From Geminicoccaceae bacterium (GTDB taxonomy: Bacteria; Pseudomonadota; Alphaproteobacteria; Geminicoccales; Geminicoccaceae): a stretch of 64,000 nucleotides of DNA. The position numbers were made by a program, and so were the translations under genes. This document shows positions 24,576-33,716 of this stretch, one piece after another. The stretch lies in assembly GCA_020638465.1 (NCBI GenBank), contig JACKIM010000003.1, forward strand, positions 201,001 through 265,000, in the 5' to 3' direction. The notes beneath the pieces were generated by a model. That model was not told the DNA's origin. It ran no database searches and saw only the letters and a program-made list of their open reading frames with translations. How positions within the stretch are numbered: position 1 is the stretch's first letter; each line of letters begins with the position of its first letter.

Positions 24576-25793
24576 GTGTTGGAGGAACGGCGCTTGGCAC
24601 GAGAAGATCATCCCATGTGGCGCGGTCCACGCCATCATTTCGACAGCGACCATACCAGCGACCATGTCCACTGGGTCGAGTTGTTCTACGATCTGATCCA
24701 TGTCGTGACGATCTTCCTGTTGGGAAATTACCTGAGTCATCACTCGGGGCCTGGAGGCTTCGTCGTCTTTGCCGGGCTGTTCGTCGCGATCTGGTCCGCC
24801 TGGTCCGATTCGAGCGTGTTCGCTTCACTCTACGTCAGCACCGACTGGGTGCACCGTGTAACGATGGCCCTGCAGATCTGCACGGCCATGTTCGTTGCGG
24901 CGTCGATACCGAACATTCCGGGAGCCGGCTGGCCGATTTTCGCCGTGGCCTTTGGCGCCAATCGCGCGATCACCGCCTTTCTCTATTGGCGGGCGATCTG
25001 CGTGGGAGCCGAGACGACTTCGCTGGCGTACGAAATGGCGCGGAATTTCGGTGTGCTGGCGATAATCTTCGTCATATCGGGATTTCTGCCGCTGCCTTAC
25101 GGGTACCTGCTGTTCGCGGCAGGTATCGTCTCGATCCAGTTGCTCTACATGCTGCCAAAGGTTGGGGTGCTGCGGCATGAGCGGTTTCGCCCACGACTGG
25201 GGCATATCGCTGAACGTATGGCGTTGCTGGTTCTCATCGTGCTCGGCGAAGGCTTCTTCAAGCTGGTGATCACCCTTTCGGAGAAGGGTATCTACAAGGC
25301 AGCGCCCGACGTGCTGATCAATTTCGTCATGGGTGGATTCTCGATCTTCCTGCTCTGCTGGACGTATTTCGACTTTGTCGGAAATGCCAAAGTGAAGGTT
25401 CTCTCCATTGGTGAAATGGTCCGCTGGTGGCTGGCCCATCTCATATTGATGATGGGGGGCGTGATGATCGGGGTGGCGCTGGCAGGCGAGGTCAAGGTCG
25501 GATTCCTCGAACCCTATCCCATCGAATATGGCTGGCTCGGCGGTGTGGGGCTCGCGATCTTCCTGCTGGCGCTCATGGTCATCCAGAATGCCGTCGAGCC
25601 TCGACTGGCGCATCGGTATGCCACCTGGCGACTGCGGCTTTTCGGGGCGGTCGTGTCATTGGTCATGGTCGGGGTCGTGCCCTTCGTGCCATCGCTCGTC
25701 GGTAATCTCCTGTGGTTCATCGCCATCGGCTCGCAGATCCTGATGCCGTTGATGTGGGGCTATCGCGATCTCGTTCTGAAAAAGGCGGGCTAG
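24576..25793 (+). CDS. Low-temperature requirement protein A (LtrA) family membrane protein
   Basis: A roughly 400-residue membrane protein with about ten hydrophobic segments. The LtrA signatures are HVHWVELFYDLIHVVTIFLLG near the start and HIAERMALLVLIVLGEGFFK in the middle. LtrA was named from a cold-growth phenotype in Listeria; its biochemical role is unknown. The frame opens with GTG (24576), but GGAGG at 24581-24585 lies 8 bases before a TTG at 24594, and an ATG follows at 24615, so the start is uncertain. A K+ channel gene follows 6 bases downstream, implying co-expression. Confidence 0.85.
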   Translation: MLEERRLAREDHPMWRGPRHHFDSDHTSDHVHWVELFYDLIHVVTIFLLGNYLSHHSGPGGFVVFAGLFVAIWSAWSDSSVFASLYVSTDWVHRVTMALQICTAMFVAASIPNIPGAGWPIFAVAFGANRAITAFLYWRAICVGAETTSLAYEMARNFGVLAIIFVISGFLPLPYGYLLFAAGIVSIQLLYMLPKVGVLRHERFRPRLGHIAERMALLVLIVLGEGFFKLVITLSEKGIYKAAPDVLINFVMGGFSIFLLCWTYFDFVGNAKVKVLSIGEMVRWWLAHLILMMGGVMIGVALAGEVKVGFLEPYPIEYGWLGGVGLAIFLLALMVIQNAVEPRLAHRYATWRLRLFGAVVSLVMVGVVPFVPSLVGNLLWFIAIGSQILMPLMWGYRDLVLKKAG

Positions 25794-25799
25794 CCGGCC

Positions 25800-26762
25800 A
25801 TGCGCCAGATAGTCTACGCTTGGATGGAGCGGACGGATCACGGGCAGCCTGGTGCTCGCTGGTTGCAGATGGCGATCATCGCCCTGATCGCCATCAATGT
25901 CCTCGCGGTGACGCTTGAGACCGATCAGGATCTCTACAACGCCCACGCGCGGTGGTTTCACCTGTTCGATGTCATCTCCGTCGCGATCTTCTCGGTCGAG
26001 TACGCCATTCGCCTGTGGGTTTGTGTCGAGGCGCCGGAGGCTCAGGGGCACCGGTTTCCCCGGTTGCGCTACATGGTCACGCCGATGGCGGTGATCGATC
26101 TGCTGGCGATCCTGCCTTTCTACCTTACTGCGATCTTCCATGTCGATCTCCGCTTCCTGCGGGCTCTGCGACTGTTGCGGATTTTCAAGCTTACCCGCTA
26201 TTCGACGACGATGACCATCTTGCTTGAGGTCTTCCGCGAAGAGGCGAGTACATTCTTTGCGAGTTTTTTCATCCTTTTCATCCTGCTGATCCTGACGGCC
26301 AGTGGCGCCTATCTTGTCGAGCACGAGGTACAGCCCGACAAGTTCGGCTCCGTCCCGATGGCCATGTGGTGGGCGGTGGTCACATTGACCACCGTGGGAT
26401 ATGGCGATGTCACGCCGATCACGGCTGCCGGCAAGGTCTTCGGTGCGTTCGCGACCGTCATCGGGGTGGGGATGGCCGCCATGCCCGCCGGCATTCTCGC
26501 CAGCGGGCTTGCCGATCATCTGCACCGACGCCGCGATTATCTGCGCAGCCGGTTCCGCATCGCCCTGGAGGACGGTTACATCGACCGGCAGGAGGGGGGT
26601 GAGATCGAGACGTTGCGCAAGCAGCTTGGCATCAGCCGCGAAACGGCGCGAATGATTCGCGAAGAAGTGCTGGAGCAGCATCGCTCCAATGCTCCCATGA
26701 CGATGACCTGCCCGCACTGCAGCAGAACCTGCACCATCAATCCGAGGGAGGCGGTGAAGTGA
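25800..26762 (+). CDS. Voltage-gated potassium channel (Kv-type, six-TM)
   Basis: This 320-residue channel has S1-S4 with an Arg-rich S4 (residues about 118-134, LRFLRALRLLRIFKLTRY) and a pore with the K+ selectivity filter TTVGYG (197-202). The S6 Gly-rich helix and a cytoplasmic helical tail follow. The last 20 residues hold CPHC (304-307) plus C311, a possible small zinc site not usual for this family. It sits 6 bases after LtrA in the same direction. A perfect hairpin lies 36 bases past the stop. Gating and physiological role cannot be deduced further. Confidence 0.92.
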   Translation: MRQIVYAWMERTDHGQPGARWLQMAIIALIAINVLAVTLETDQDLYNAHARWFHLFDVISVAIFSVEYAIRLWVCVEAPEAQGHRFPRLRYMVTPMAVIDLLAILPFYLTAIFHVDLRFLRALRLLRIFKLTRYSTTMTILLEVFREEASTFFASFFILFILLILTASGAYLVEHEVQPDKFGSVPMAMWWAVVTLTTVGYGDVTPITAAGKVFGAFATVIGVGMAAMPAGILASGLADHLHRRRDYLRSRFRIALEDGYIDRQEGGEIETLRKQLGISRETARMIREEVLEQHRSNAPMTMTCPHCSRTCTINPREAVK

Positions 26763-26798
26763 ACGACCCGACAGGACATGCCGATGACGGGCAATGAC

Positions 26799-26823
26799 CG
26801 GGTCCGGCAGAACCGGACCCGGC
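26799..26823. terminator. Hairpin downstream of the K+ channel gene
   Basis: CCGGGTCCGG (26799-26808) and CCGGACCCGG (26814-26823) form a perfect 10-bp GC stem with loop CAGAA. No T-tract follows on the plus strand, so termination is likely but not certain. Confidence 0.55.
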
Positions 26824-27501
26824 AGAAGGAGAGTATGAAATGTCATGCAAAGGACAAATGCACCTCAGCAGGATCATCAGGGCCTTCGCATTCGTAAAAA
26901 TTACGTTCCCGTGTCCTTCCCATTGCCGGGCATCGAACCGGCCGAACACGGTGGTTCTCAACCCCACTCGTTGAATTCCCTTACCCGGGGCATCGCATCC
27001 CAATAAGGAAAATCTTCGCTCAACAATAATACGAATGGGATAAAAACCTCAATATGAAGACATCATTATCAAATGTAAATTGGATATATCAACCAATAAA
27101 ATTTAGTATTCATGTTTAAATTCCCCTAATTTTCAACAAAATCCATGCGAAAATTGGCATGAATATTTGTTGTTCTTCTTCAACCTGACGATTTTTCAAC
27201 GCCGAGATTTTTAGATTTGGCCAGGATAATCCCTTTGTTCGAAATCATCTGCAAGCCACATCTTTGTTCTATTCCTTTCGCGGGAAAGCATGCGTGAAAT
27301 ATACGTGAATTAAAGAAAAGTTTAGGTAAATTTAATCCATGAGCTACCGCCGATGACCCATCGGAATTCCGGGCGGGATGCGGGCGCCAAAGGGTCGTGG
27401 TCCGCTATCCTTTGACGTTTTCTTGCGGATTTTGATGGGCTACACCGATTCGGACACGATTGACGGTGCCGGTTCCGGCCCGTGTCACAGGGGAGGGCGT
27501 C
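26824..27501. other. AT-rich intergenic region
   Basis: About 680 bases without a convincing gene, strongly AT-rich from about 27000 to 27340 in contrast to the rest of the window. It contains a long imperfect inverted repeat (CAACAAAATCCATGC at 27134-27148 against GCATGAATATTTGTTG at 27157-27172). An AAGGAG followed by short open frames near 26836 gives at most 56 codons with no recognisable product. It probably includes the promoter of the isomerase gene at 27502. Confidence 0.5.
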
Positions 27502-28389
27502 GTGAAGAATCCTGTCGGAATCATTTCGATGCAGTTTGTCCGTCCATTCACCATGGGTGATCTCGGGTTGTTTGAGCACGCCCGCAAGTTGGGTTTCGAT
27601 TTTGTCGAACTGCTAGTGCCGGAACGCGAAGACGGGCTCGACCTGGCCGCCGTCCGCGCCGCCGCCGATGCCGCCGGACAATTCATCGTGCTTGCCGCGC
27701 GGGTCAATGCCGGGCGGTCCATTGCCAGCCTTGATGCGGATGCACGACGGGGCGGCGAGGAGTACCTGCGCTATACATTCGAGGTCGCGAACGCTCTCGG
27801 GGCGAGGATCGTCGGTGGTCCCGTCTACGGCGAGCCCCTGGTGTTTTCCGGGCGCGCACCCCAGGCGATGAGCGCCGAACAGATGCGCAGACGTCGCGAT
27901 CACTGTGTCGAGGGACTTTCGCGCCTTGCGCCGCTGGCATCGGCAGCTGGTGTCGTCATGGCGCTCGAACCGCTCAACAGATTCGAAACGGACATGATCA
28001 GCACCACCCGGCAGGCGGTGGAGGTGGCCAGCCTGGTCGATCAGCCGGGGCTTGGCCTCCTGCTCGATACCTTCCACATGAACATGGAGGAGAGGTCGAT
28101 CGCCGATGCCATACGTGAAGCCGGATCGTGGCTCGTCCATTTCCAGGCCAACGAGAACCACAGGGGCTTTCCGGGCACCGGCCATATCGACTGGACAGCG
28201 GTCATGCGCGCATTGTTCGATGTCGGGTACAACGGCCCGGTGTCGCTCGAACCGTTCCGGCGCAACGACGACCGGGCCGGCCTGCCGATCGCCTTCTGGC
28301 GGCCGCCGGAGGAGGATGAGGGGGACAGGCTGCGTGCGGCGGCGTCATTCGTCCGCTCGCAACTCACCATGGCGGAGTACCGTCAATGA
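27502..28389 (+). CDS. Sugar phosphate isomerase/epimerase family (TIM barrel)
   Basis: This 295-residue TIM-barrel protein is of the xylose-isomerase-like/AP-endonuclease-2 family, as D-tagatose 3-epimerase. The metal ligands are seen in VMALEPLNRFE (Glu), LLLDTFHMNMEE (Asp, His), HFQANENHRGFPGTGHIDW (His) and VSLEPF (Glu), the arrangement of ketose 3-epimerases. It probably epimerises or isomerises a free sugar or keto-sugar. The start is GTG 27502, preceded by GGGAGG; an earlier ATG at 27460 lacks this site. It overlaps the Gfo/Idh/MocA gene by ATGA, so the two form an epimerase-dehydrogenase pair. Confidence 0.87.
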   Translation: MKNPVGIISMQFVRPFTMGDLGLFEHARKLGFDFVELLVPEREDGLDLAAVRAAADAAGQFIVLAARVNAGRSIASLDADARRGGEEYLRYTFEVANALGARIVGGPVYGEPLVFSGRAPQAMSAEQMRRRRDHCVEGLSRLAPLASAAGVVMALEPLNRFETDMISTTRQAVEVASLVDQPGLGLLLDTFHMNMEERSIADAIREAGSWLVHFQANENHRGFPGTGHIDWTAVMRALFDVGYNGPVSLEPFRRNDDRAGLPIAFWRPPEEDEGDRLRAAASFVRSQLTMAEYRQ

Positions 28390-29384
28390 GCCTGCGTCTG
28401 GGGTGGATCGGTTGCGGGCGGCATGCGCGGCGGATGCTGCTGCCGCAGATGGCATCGGCCGGCATGCGCGTGGAGGCGGTCTGCGATCGCGATCCTCTCA
28501 GCGCGGCAAAGGTTGCCGATGCCTATGGCATCGGGGCTGTATACAGCGACTATCGGCAACTCATGGGCCATCCCGGCCTTGACGCGGTCGGCATGGCGGT
28601 CGGGCCGGCGCTGCATGTCGAGGCCGGCTGTGCGGCTCTCGGACGGGGTTTGCCGGTCTTTGTCGAAAAGCCCCCTTCGGCGGATGCTGCCGGTGCGTCG
28701 AGACTTGCCGAAGCCTCGGCGCGCACCGGGCTGCCGGTCCTGCTGGGGTTCATGAAGCGCTATTCGACGGGCAACCGCATGGCGAAAGCGATTCTCGCAG
28801 GCGCAAAATTCGGCGAGGTCCTGGGAATTACCGCAACCTACATGACGGGACCGGCCTATTTTGCCGGCGAGCCGGACCACGACGGGTTCTACCTGCACCA
28901 TTGTGTGCATTACATGGATCTCGTGCCGTGGCTTGCCGGTTCGGAGATGACGGACATGGCGATAAGACAAGTGGAGCCCGGACCGGGCCGCCTGCTGTTC
29001 CACCTGAATACCACTTTCGCCAGTGGTGCCATCGCGACCATCATCATGGGAACGGTGCAATCGCGGGGCAATCCGGTCGAACATCTCACCATCATGGGCG
29101 ATCACCAGCGCATCGAGGTCGACAATGTGATCGACATCACCTGGTATCGCGATCCGCCCTTCAAGGCCGACGATCCCGACGCGATCCTGGATGATGCGTG
29201 CGATGCGCTGACCTGGAAGCCCAACTTCACGGCTGCAGCCAATGAGGACCACAAGGGATACCAGGCATTGCTCACCGATGTCGCGGTGGCCCTTCGCGGC
29301 GATATCAGTCCGGCACCGACGATTGCCGATGGGGTGCTGGCGATGCAGCGGCTCGAACGGATGCGGGCCTTGCTGGGGCATTGA
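28386..29384 (+). CDS. Gfo/Idh/MocA family oxidoreductase
   Basis: A 332-residue NAD(P)-dependent dehydrogenase with a Rossmann start (LGWIGCGRHARRMLLPQM), the EKPPS segment (VFVEKPPSADAAG) that binds cofactor and substrate, and a YxxHHxVHYMDL segment containing the family's catalytic His. These enzymes oxidise or reduce hydroxyls on sugars, inositols or glycosides. It is translationally coupled to the epimerase before it. Its stop converges with the glycerol kinase gene with 9 bases between them. Confidence 0.9.
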   Translation: MSLRLGWIGCGRHARRMLLPQMASAGMRVEAVCDRDPLSAAKVADAYGIGAVYSDYRQLMGHPGLDAVGMAVGPALHVEAGCAALGRGLPVFVEKPPSADAAGASRLAEASARTGLPVLLGFMKRYSTGNRMAKAILAGAKFGEVLGITATYMTGPAYFAGEPDHDGFYLHHCVHYMDLVPWLAGSEMTDMAIRQVEPGPGRLLFHLNTTFASGAIATIIMGTVQSRGNPVEHLTIMGDHQRIEVDNVIDITWYRDPPFKADDPDAILDDACDALTWKPNFTAAANEDHKGYQALLTDVAVALRGDISPAPTIADGVLAMQRLERMRALLGH

Positions 29385-29393
29385 AGGAGAGGT

Positions 29394-30845
29394 CTACGCG
29401 GAGCGATTTCCGGCCACGGACTTGCCGAATCGGGCCGTCATCTCGCGGGCCTGCGCGAACTGGGTCGCATATTCGCCAGGGAGCGGGGCAGGGGAGACGA
29501 TCCTGCCCTTGACGGGCGCGTCGATGACCTGGCCGGCGCCTTCGGCGGCAAGCAGGGCGGTGCCCAGCGCAGTCAATTCCGATTGTTCCGAGACAATCAG
29601 TTCGCGTTCGAGGCAATTTGCGAGGAACTGGCAGAAATATCCGTTGGCGGACATTCCGCCATCGATGGAGATCGGGCCCTTCACCTCCTGGTGAAGGGCC
29701 ATGGCCCCGATCACCTCGGCCATGCGAAAGGCGACGCCTTCCAGCAGCGCCTGAACCATGTCCCCCGGTCCTGTATCCAGTGCCAGGCCGAACCAGCTTC
29801 CGCGAGCATGCCGCTGCCAGTGCGGGCAGGCGAGGCCCGCCAGCGCGGGAACGAAGAACATTCCCCGGCTGCACGCCGGAGCGTTGGCGAACGTGGAAAT
29901 ATCGGCAAACGAGGAAAAAAGGCCCAGGTTGCGGGCCCAGTTCACGGCCGACGATGCACTGTATACACCTCCGTCAAGGGCATATTCCGTACTGGCGCCG
30001 GCCTTGCGCCAGGCAACGGTCGGCAGCGCTCCCCTGCCGTCGCCGCAGGCAGGTCCGTTGGTGAGGGCCAGCGCGAAGGCACCGGTGCCGAAGGTGATCT
30101 TCGCATCGCCCGGCTGTCGGCAACCGTGGCCATAAAGGGCTGCCTGCTGGTCCGTGACCATGGCCGAAAGTGGTATCATGCGGTCACCGCATTCGATCAG
30201 CCCCTGAATACCGGTGGTATCGACAATCTCCGGCAGGGTCTCGACGGGAACGCCGAAGACCTCGCAGAGCTGCGGGTCCCAGTCGCAGGAACGGAGGTTC
30301 ATCAGGGAGGTTCTCGAAGCGGTGGAAACATCGGTGACGAACCGGCCTGCCAGCGAATCGAGGAAGAAGGCGTCGGTGGTGCCCATGCGCAGGCGTCCGG
30401 CTGCATGCAGGTCGCGCGCACGTTCGTTGTGGACAAGGATCCAGGCCAGCTTGGAGGCGGAGAAATACGGATCGAGCGGCAATCCCGCCCGACCGGCCAC
30501 CAGCTCCGCGATCCCCGATGCTTCGAGCCGGGCGATGGTGTCACGGGTGCGATCATCCTGCCAGACGATGACAGGACCCACCGGTTGACGGGTGAGGGCA
30601 TCCCACGCCAGGCAGCTTTCCCCCTGATTGTCGAGGCCGATGGCGGCGAGATCGTCGAGCCCTGCTGCAGCGTCGATGCAGGCCCGGACGTTGCGCAGGA
30701 GTTCGGCCGGATCATGCTCGACCCGACCGGGTGCCGGGTAGGATTGGGCATGGCTGAAACTGGCGATCGGGGTATATTGTCCCGCTTCGTCGAATGTCAG
30801 CGCGCGGGTACTGGTGGTGCCCTGATCGATGGCCAGAATTTTCAT
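29394..30845 (-). CDS. Glycerol kinase-like FGGY carbohydrate kinase
   Basis: This 483-residue kinase opens with KILAIDQGTTSTRALTFDE, the GlpK phosphate-loop signature. It contains TDAFFLDSLAGRFVTDVSTASRTSLMN, ITFGTGAFALALT and YALDGGVYSASSAVNWARNLG, all characteristic of the glycerol-kinase branch of FGGY. It phosphorylates glycerol, or a close polyol, to glycerol-3-phosphate. The ATG at 30845 overlaps the stop of the preceding oxidoreductase (ATGA), which sets the start; the frame is open far upstream without protein-like sequence. It is the third gene of an operon with two G3P-type dehydrogenase subunits. Confidence 0.88.
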   Translation of the reverse strand: MKILAIDQGTTSTRALTFDEAGQYTPIASFSHAQSYPAPGRVEHDPAELLRNVRACIDAAAGLDDLAAIGLDNQGESCLAWDALTRQPVGPVIVWQDDRTRDTIARLEASGIAELVAGRAGLPLDPYFSASKLAWILVHNERARDLHAAGRLRMGTTDAFFLDSLAGRFVTDVSTASRTSLMNLRSCDWDPQLCEVFGVPVETLPEIVDTTGIQGLIECGDRMIPLSAMVTDQQAALYGHGCRQPGDAKITFGTGAFALALTNGPACGDGRGALPTVAWRKAGASTEYALDGGVYSASSAVNWARNLGLFSSFADISTFANAPACSRGMFFVPALAGLACPHWQRHARGSWFGLALDTGPGDMVQALLEGVAFRMAEVIGAMALHQEVKGPISIDGGMSANGYFCQFLANCLERELIVSEQSELTALGTALLAAEGAGQVIDAPVKGRIVSPAPLPGEYATQFAQAREMTARFGKSVAGNRSA

Positions 30846-32095
30846 GCGACGCATTCCTCCACCGTCACCTCGACGACAGGGTACCCGTCGAGCGCGATGT
30901 CGGCGAGGGGCAGCAGGATGCGACGCTCGGGACGCGAGCGTAACGGACGACTGTATACAATCCGCCCGCCCGCTCGCATCACCAGATTCCCGACGACGGG
31001 ACGGACAACGCGCAATTGCAGCGCATTCATCCGCAGACCGTCGAAGCTGCGGGTGAGCTCCGGCAACCTCTGCGGCATCGCGTATTTCAGGATGTCTCCG
31101 GTCAGGCGCAGGCGGCTCGCCGGCTCCGGGTCGGGCAGGCCACCCTCCAGCGACCGGGCGATCAGGCGTCCCGCGCGCCGCCCCTCGTTCCAGCTCCATC
31201 CGGCGGTTTCCACCGGTCGCAGGAGATTGCCAGCCGCGAAAAAGGCGGGATCGCTGCAACGGAACCACGGATCGACTGCCGGTCCGCCGGTACGGCCATC
31301 GAATTCGAGGCTGCTTTCCCGAACGAGCGACGATTCGGGCAGAAATTCTCCCGAAACGACCACGCCGTCGGTCGCAAGGACATGCGTCGTACCGCCCGCA
31401 TCGATGACCTCGACGTTGCTGACCCGCCGTGTTCCCCGAATGGCGCCAACCCTGTGCCGCAGCAGCAGCGGAACGCCCATGATGCGAGCGAGCGCGGCCA
31501 CCGGCCAGCGGGCGGTTGCCGTGGCATGGGGCTCGATCATGGCCACCGGCCTGATACCGGCATGGCGGCAGGTCAGGAGGGCGGAAAAGGCAACCAGTTC
31601 ACTGCCAAGGATCACCGGTCGCTCGAAGGGCCGCATCTTCTGCAGGTAGACCAGCCCCTGCAGGGCGCCGGTCGACATGATGCCGCCCGGCTTGGTGCCG
31701 CCGATCAATCGTGCCGCCCGGCTGCTCTCGCGCACGCCCGTCGCGAGCAGGACACGGTCGGCCTGTATGGAAGCCAGGCCGTTCCCGGTCGCGATATCGA
31801 CCGTACCACCCGCATGGAGCTTCGTGACGGAGGTGGAGGGACGAATTTCGGCGCCTGCGGCATCGGCCCGGTCGGCCAGACGCCGTGCATAGTCCGGGCC
31901 GCGAAGTACGCGTTTCAGTTCGCGCATGCCGAAGGGATAGTGGCCGCAATGCCTGGGGATGCCGCCTGCTTCGGGCTCCCGATCGAGCACCACGACCTTT
32001 CCTGCGCCATTCGCGCGCAGTTCACGGGCGGCAGCGAGTCCAGCAGGCCCGCCGCCGACGATCAGCACGTCCACCCGCTCTACCGTTGCGTTCAT
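30842..32095 (-). CDS. NAD(P)/FAD-dependent oxidoreductase, GlpB-like subunit
   Basis: A 417-residue flavoprotein with an FAD fold (VDVLIVGGGPAGLAAARELRANG, VVVLDREPEAGGIPRHCGH) and ATGVRESSRAARLIGG. It is of the kind that pairs with a GlpA/LhgO-type dehydrogenase or with HcnC-like oxidases. The last 80-90 residues (from LRMNALQLRVVRP to VTVEECVA) form an extra segment that I do not recognise. The start, ATG 32095, overlaps the stop of the GlpA-like gene by ATGA. In this operon it probably passes electrons from G3P oxidation to an acceptor. Confidence 0.82.
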   Translation of the reverse strand: MNATVERVDVLIVGGGPAGLAAARELRANGAGKVVVLDREPEAGGIPRHCGHYPFGMRELKRVLRGPDYARRLADRADAAGAEIRPSTSVTKLHAGGTVDIATGNGLASIQADRVLLATGVRESSRAARLIGGTKPGGIMSTGALQGLVYLQKMRPFERPVILGSELVAFSALLTCRHAGIRPVAMIEPHATATARWPVAALARIMGVPLLLRHRVGAIRGTRRVSNVEVIDAGGTTHVLATDGVVVSGEFLPESSLVRESSLEFDGRTGGPAVDPWFRCSDPAFFAAGNLLRPVETAGWSWNEGRRAGRLIARSLEGGLPDPEPASRLRLTGDILKYAMPQRLPELTRSFDGLRMNALQLRVVRPVVGNLVMRAGGRIVYSRPLRSRPERRILLPLADIALDGYPVVEVTVEECVA

Positions 32096-33510
32096 GCCGG
32101 GGGCTCCGGTGCGCCGATCGGAACGGCAATCGGGCGGGCAAAGCGGTCCCTGGTCAGGGCAGCCAGCCCGGCGGAACAGTAGAACCCCTGACAGCGGCCC
32201 ATGGTGACCCGGGTGCGTCGCTTGAGGCCGGCCAGGCTGCGGGCGGCAAGCGGCCCGCTCAGGGCATCTTCGATCTCCCGGCGGGTGACCATCTCGCAAT
32301 GACAGACAATGCCGCCATGACCAGATTGCTGCCAGTCGCGCGGCGCCGGTTCGCAGATGGATCGCGGTCGTGGCCAGCGGATATCGGAGGACGGGGTGGT
32401 GTCGAGCCCCATCTGCATACAGAGGTCGTGGACATGCCGGGCAATTCCCAGGGCGGCACTGAGCCCGGTTGAACGAATGCCGCCAACCGTCACATACTGG
32501 CGATCGGCATGGGCCTTGATGCGATAGGCCTTGATCTCGCTGGCGGGACGCAGTCCGGCATAGACCGTGGTGATCCCATGGGAGGGGAGGTCGGGCAGGA
32601 TTTCTGCCCCCCGCTTGCAGAGCGCCTGCAGGGCATTCCCGGTCACCTCCGCATTCTCCCGGTCGTCCTGTTCTTCGGCCGTCGGGCCGACCAGCAGATT
32701 GCCGAAAGCCGTCCGACAGACCACGACGCCCTTGGTAATTTCGGTCGGAACGGGCAGCAGGATATGGGTTGCCAGGGATGCTGCCGACTTGTCGAATATC
32801 ACGAACTGGCCCTTGCGTGGCCGGATGACGAATTCGCTCGTTCCGGTCAGTCGTCGCTCGACGATATCGCCGAACAATCCGGCAGCATTGACGACGAAAC
32901 GGGCGACCACGGGACCGTTGTCCGTGGTCAGTGTCCAGAAATCGCCATCAAACTCGCCCGAGCGGACCTCGCAGCCCCGAAGGAGGACGGCCCCCATCTC
33001 GATCGCTTGCAGGACATAGGCATAGGGCGCGGTCCAGGGGTCCATCAGGCTCTCGTCAGGGATCCGGAACCCGCTGCGGACCTGCGCCGAAAGATGCGGT
33101 TCCAGTCGAAGGATGCTGTCGCGGGAGAGCGGCTCGACATTGTCGATGCCATTGCCGCGCGCATGTTCCATCAGGTCATCGAGCCGCGCCTCCTCCTCCC
33201 GGTTCCATGCCAGCACCAGCGCGCCGCAGCGGATCAACGGCAGCCCGAGCCGTTCGTGGATGTCGAGATATTCGGCATGGCCGTCGCGGATACACCGCAG
33301 TTCAAGCGAATCCGCGGGGGCATCGAAACCTGTATGCAGGATGGCGCTGTTGCCCTTGGAGGCTCCGTCGAGGATGTCGTCCGCGCGTTCGAGGATGACG
33401 ACGCGCGCGCCTTCGAGCGTCAGGCGTCGGGCGATGGCGCAACCCACCACACCGCTGCCGATGACGGCAACATCGAAACGATCACGACTTCCCCGCTGCG
33501 TGTTGTGCAT
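32092..33510 (-). CDS. GlpA-like FAD-dependent glycerol-3-phosphate dehydrogenase with BFD-type [2Fe-2S] domain
   Basis: A 472-residue protein. The N-terminal FAD domain has VAVIGSGVVGCAIARRLTLEG and GASKGNSAILHTGFDA, as in LhgO/GlpA. The C-terminal domain carries VCHCEMVTRREIEDAL and GRCQGFYC, giving the CxC...CxxxxC cysteines of a BFD-like [2Fe-2S] cluster. It oxidises glycerol-3-phosphate or a 2-hydroxy acid and feeds electrons to its GlpB-like partner. It is first in the operon with the GlpB-like and glycerol kinase genes, and divergent from a DeoR regulator across a 206-base region. Confidence 0.85.
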   Translation of the reverse strand: MHNTQRGSRDRFDVAVIGSGVVGCAIARRLTLEGARVVILERADDILDGASKGNSAILHTGFDAPADSLELRCIRDGHAEYLDIHERLGLPLIRCGALVLAWNREEEARLDDLMEHARGNGIDNVEPLSRDSILRLEPHLSAQVRSGFRIPDESLMDPWTAPYAYVLQAIEMGAVLLRGCEVRSGEFDGDFWTLTTDNGPVVARFVVNAAGLFGDIVERRLTGTSEFVIRPRKGQFVIFDKSAASLATHILLPVPTEITKGVVVCRTAFGNLLVGPTAEEQDDRENAEVTGNALQALCKRGAEILPDLPSHGITTVYAGLRPASEIKAYRIKAHADRQYVTVGGIRSTGLSAALGIARHVHDLCMQMGLDTTPSSDIRWPRPRSICEPAPRDWQQSGHGGIVCHCEMVTRREIEDALSGPLAARSLAGLKRRTRVTMGRCQGFYCSAGLAALTRDRFARPIAVPIGAPEPPA

Positions 33511-33716
33511 CGATCCAGGAATGATGGCTGACCGGGACTTTGCCCGAATGGCTGAATTCGCTTCAACACCTGAGCCGAGTGTTGCGTGGAAATGCCCGAA
33601 AAGTCAATTACTGACATGATTGATGCCCGTATTCACAGAAAATTGACGCATTCGCCGTTGACAGATGCCCGAACGGGAGGATTAGCTGAAGCCAAGCTTT
33701 CGCGGAAGTCGAACGA

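Noticed and set aside
26836..27006. A 56-codon frame after AAGGAG (MKCHAKDKC...)
   Set aside because: Spacing from AAGGAG is only 3 bases, composition is random-like, and it runs into the AT-rich gap. It was not listed as a gene.
29583..31649. A 688-codon open frame on the plus strand
   Set aside because: Antisense to the glycerol kinase and GlpB-like genes; no recognisable sequence.
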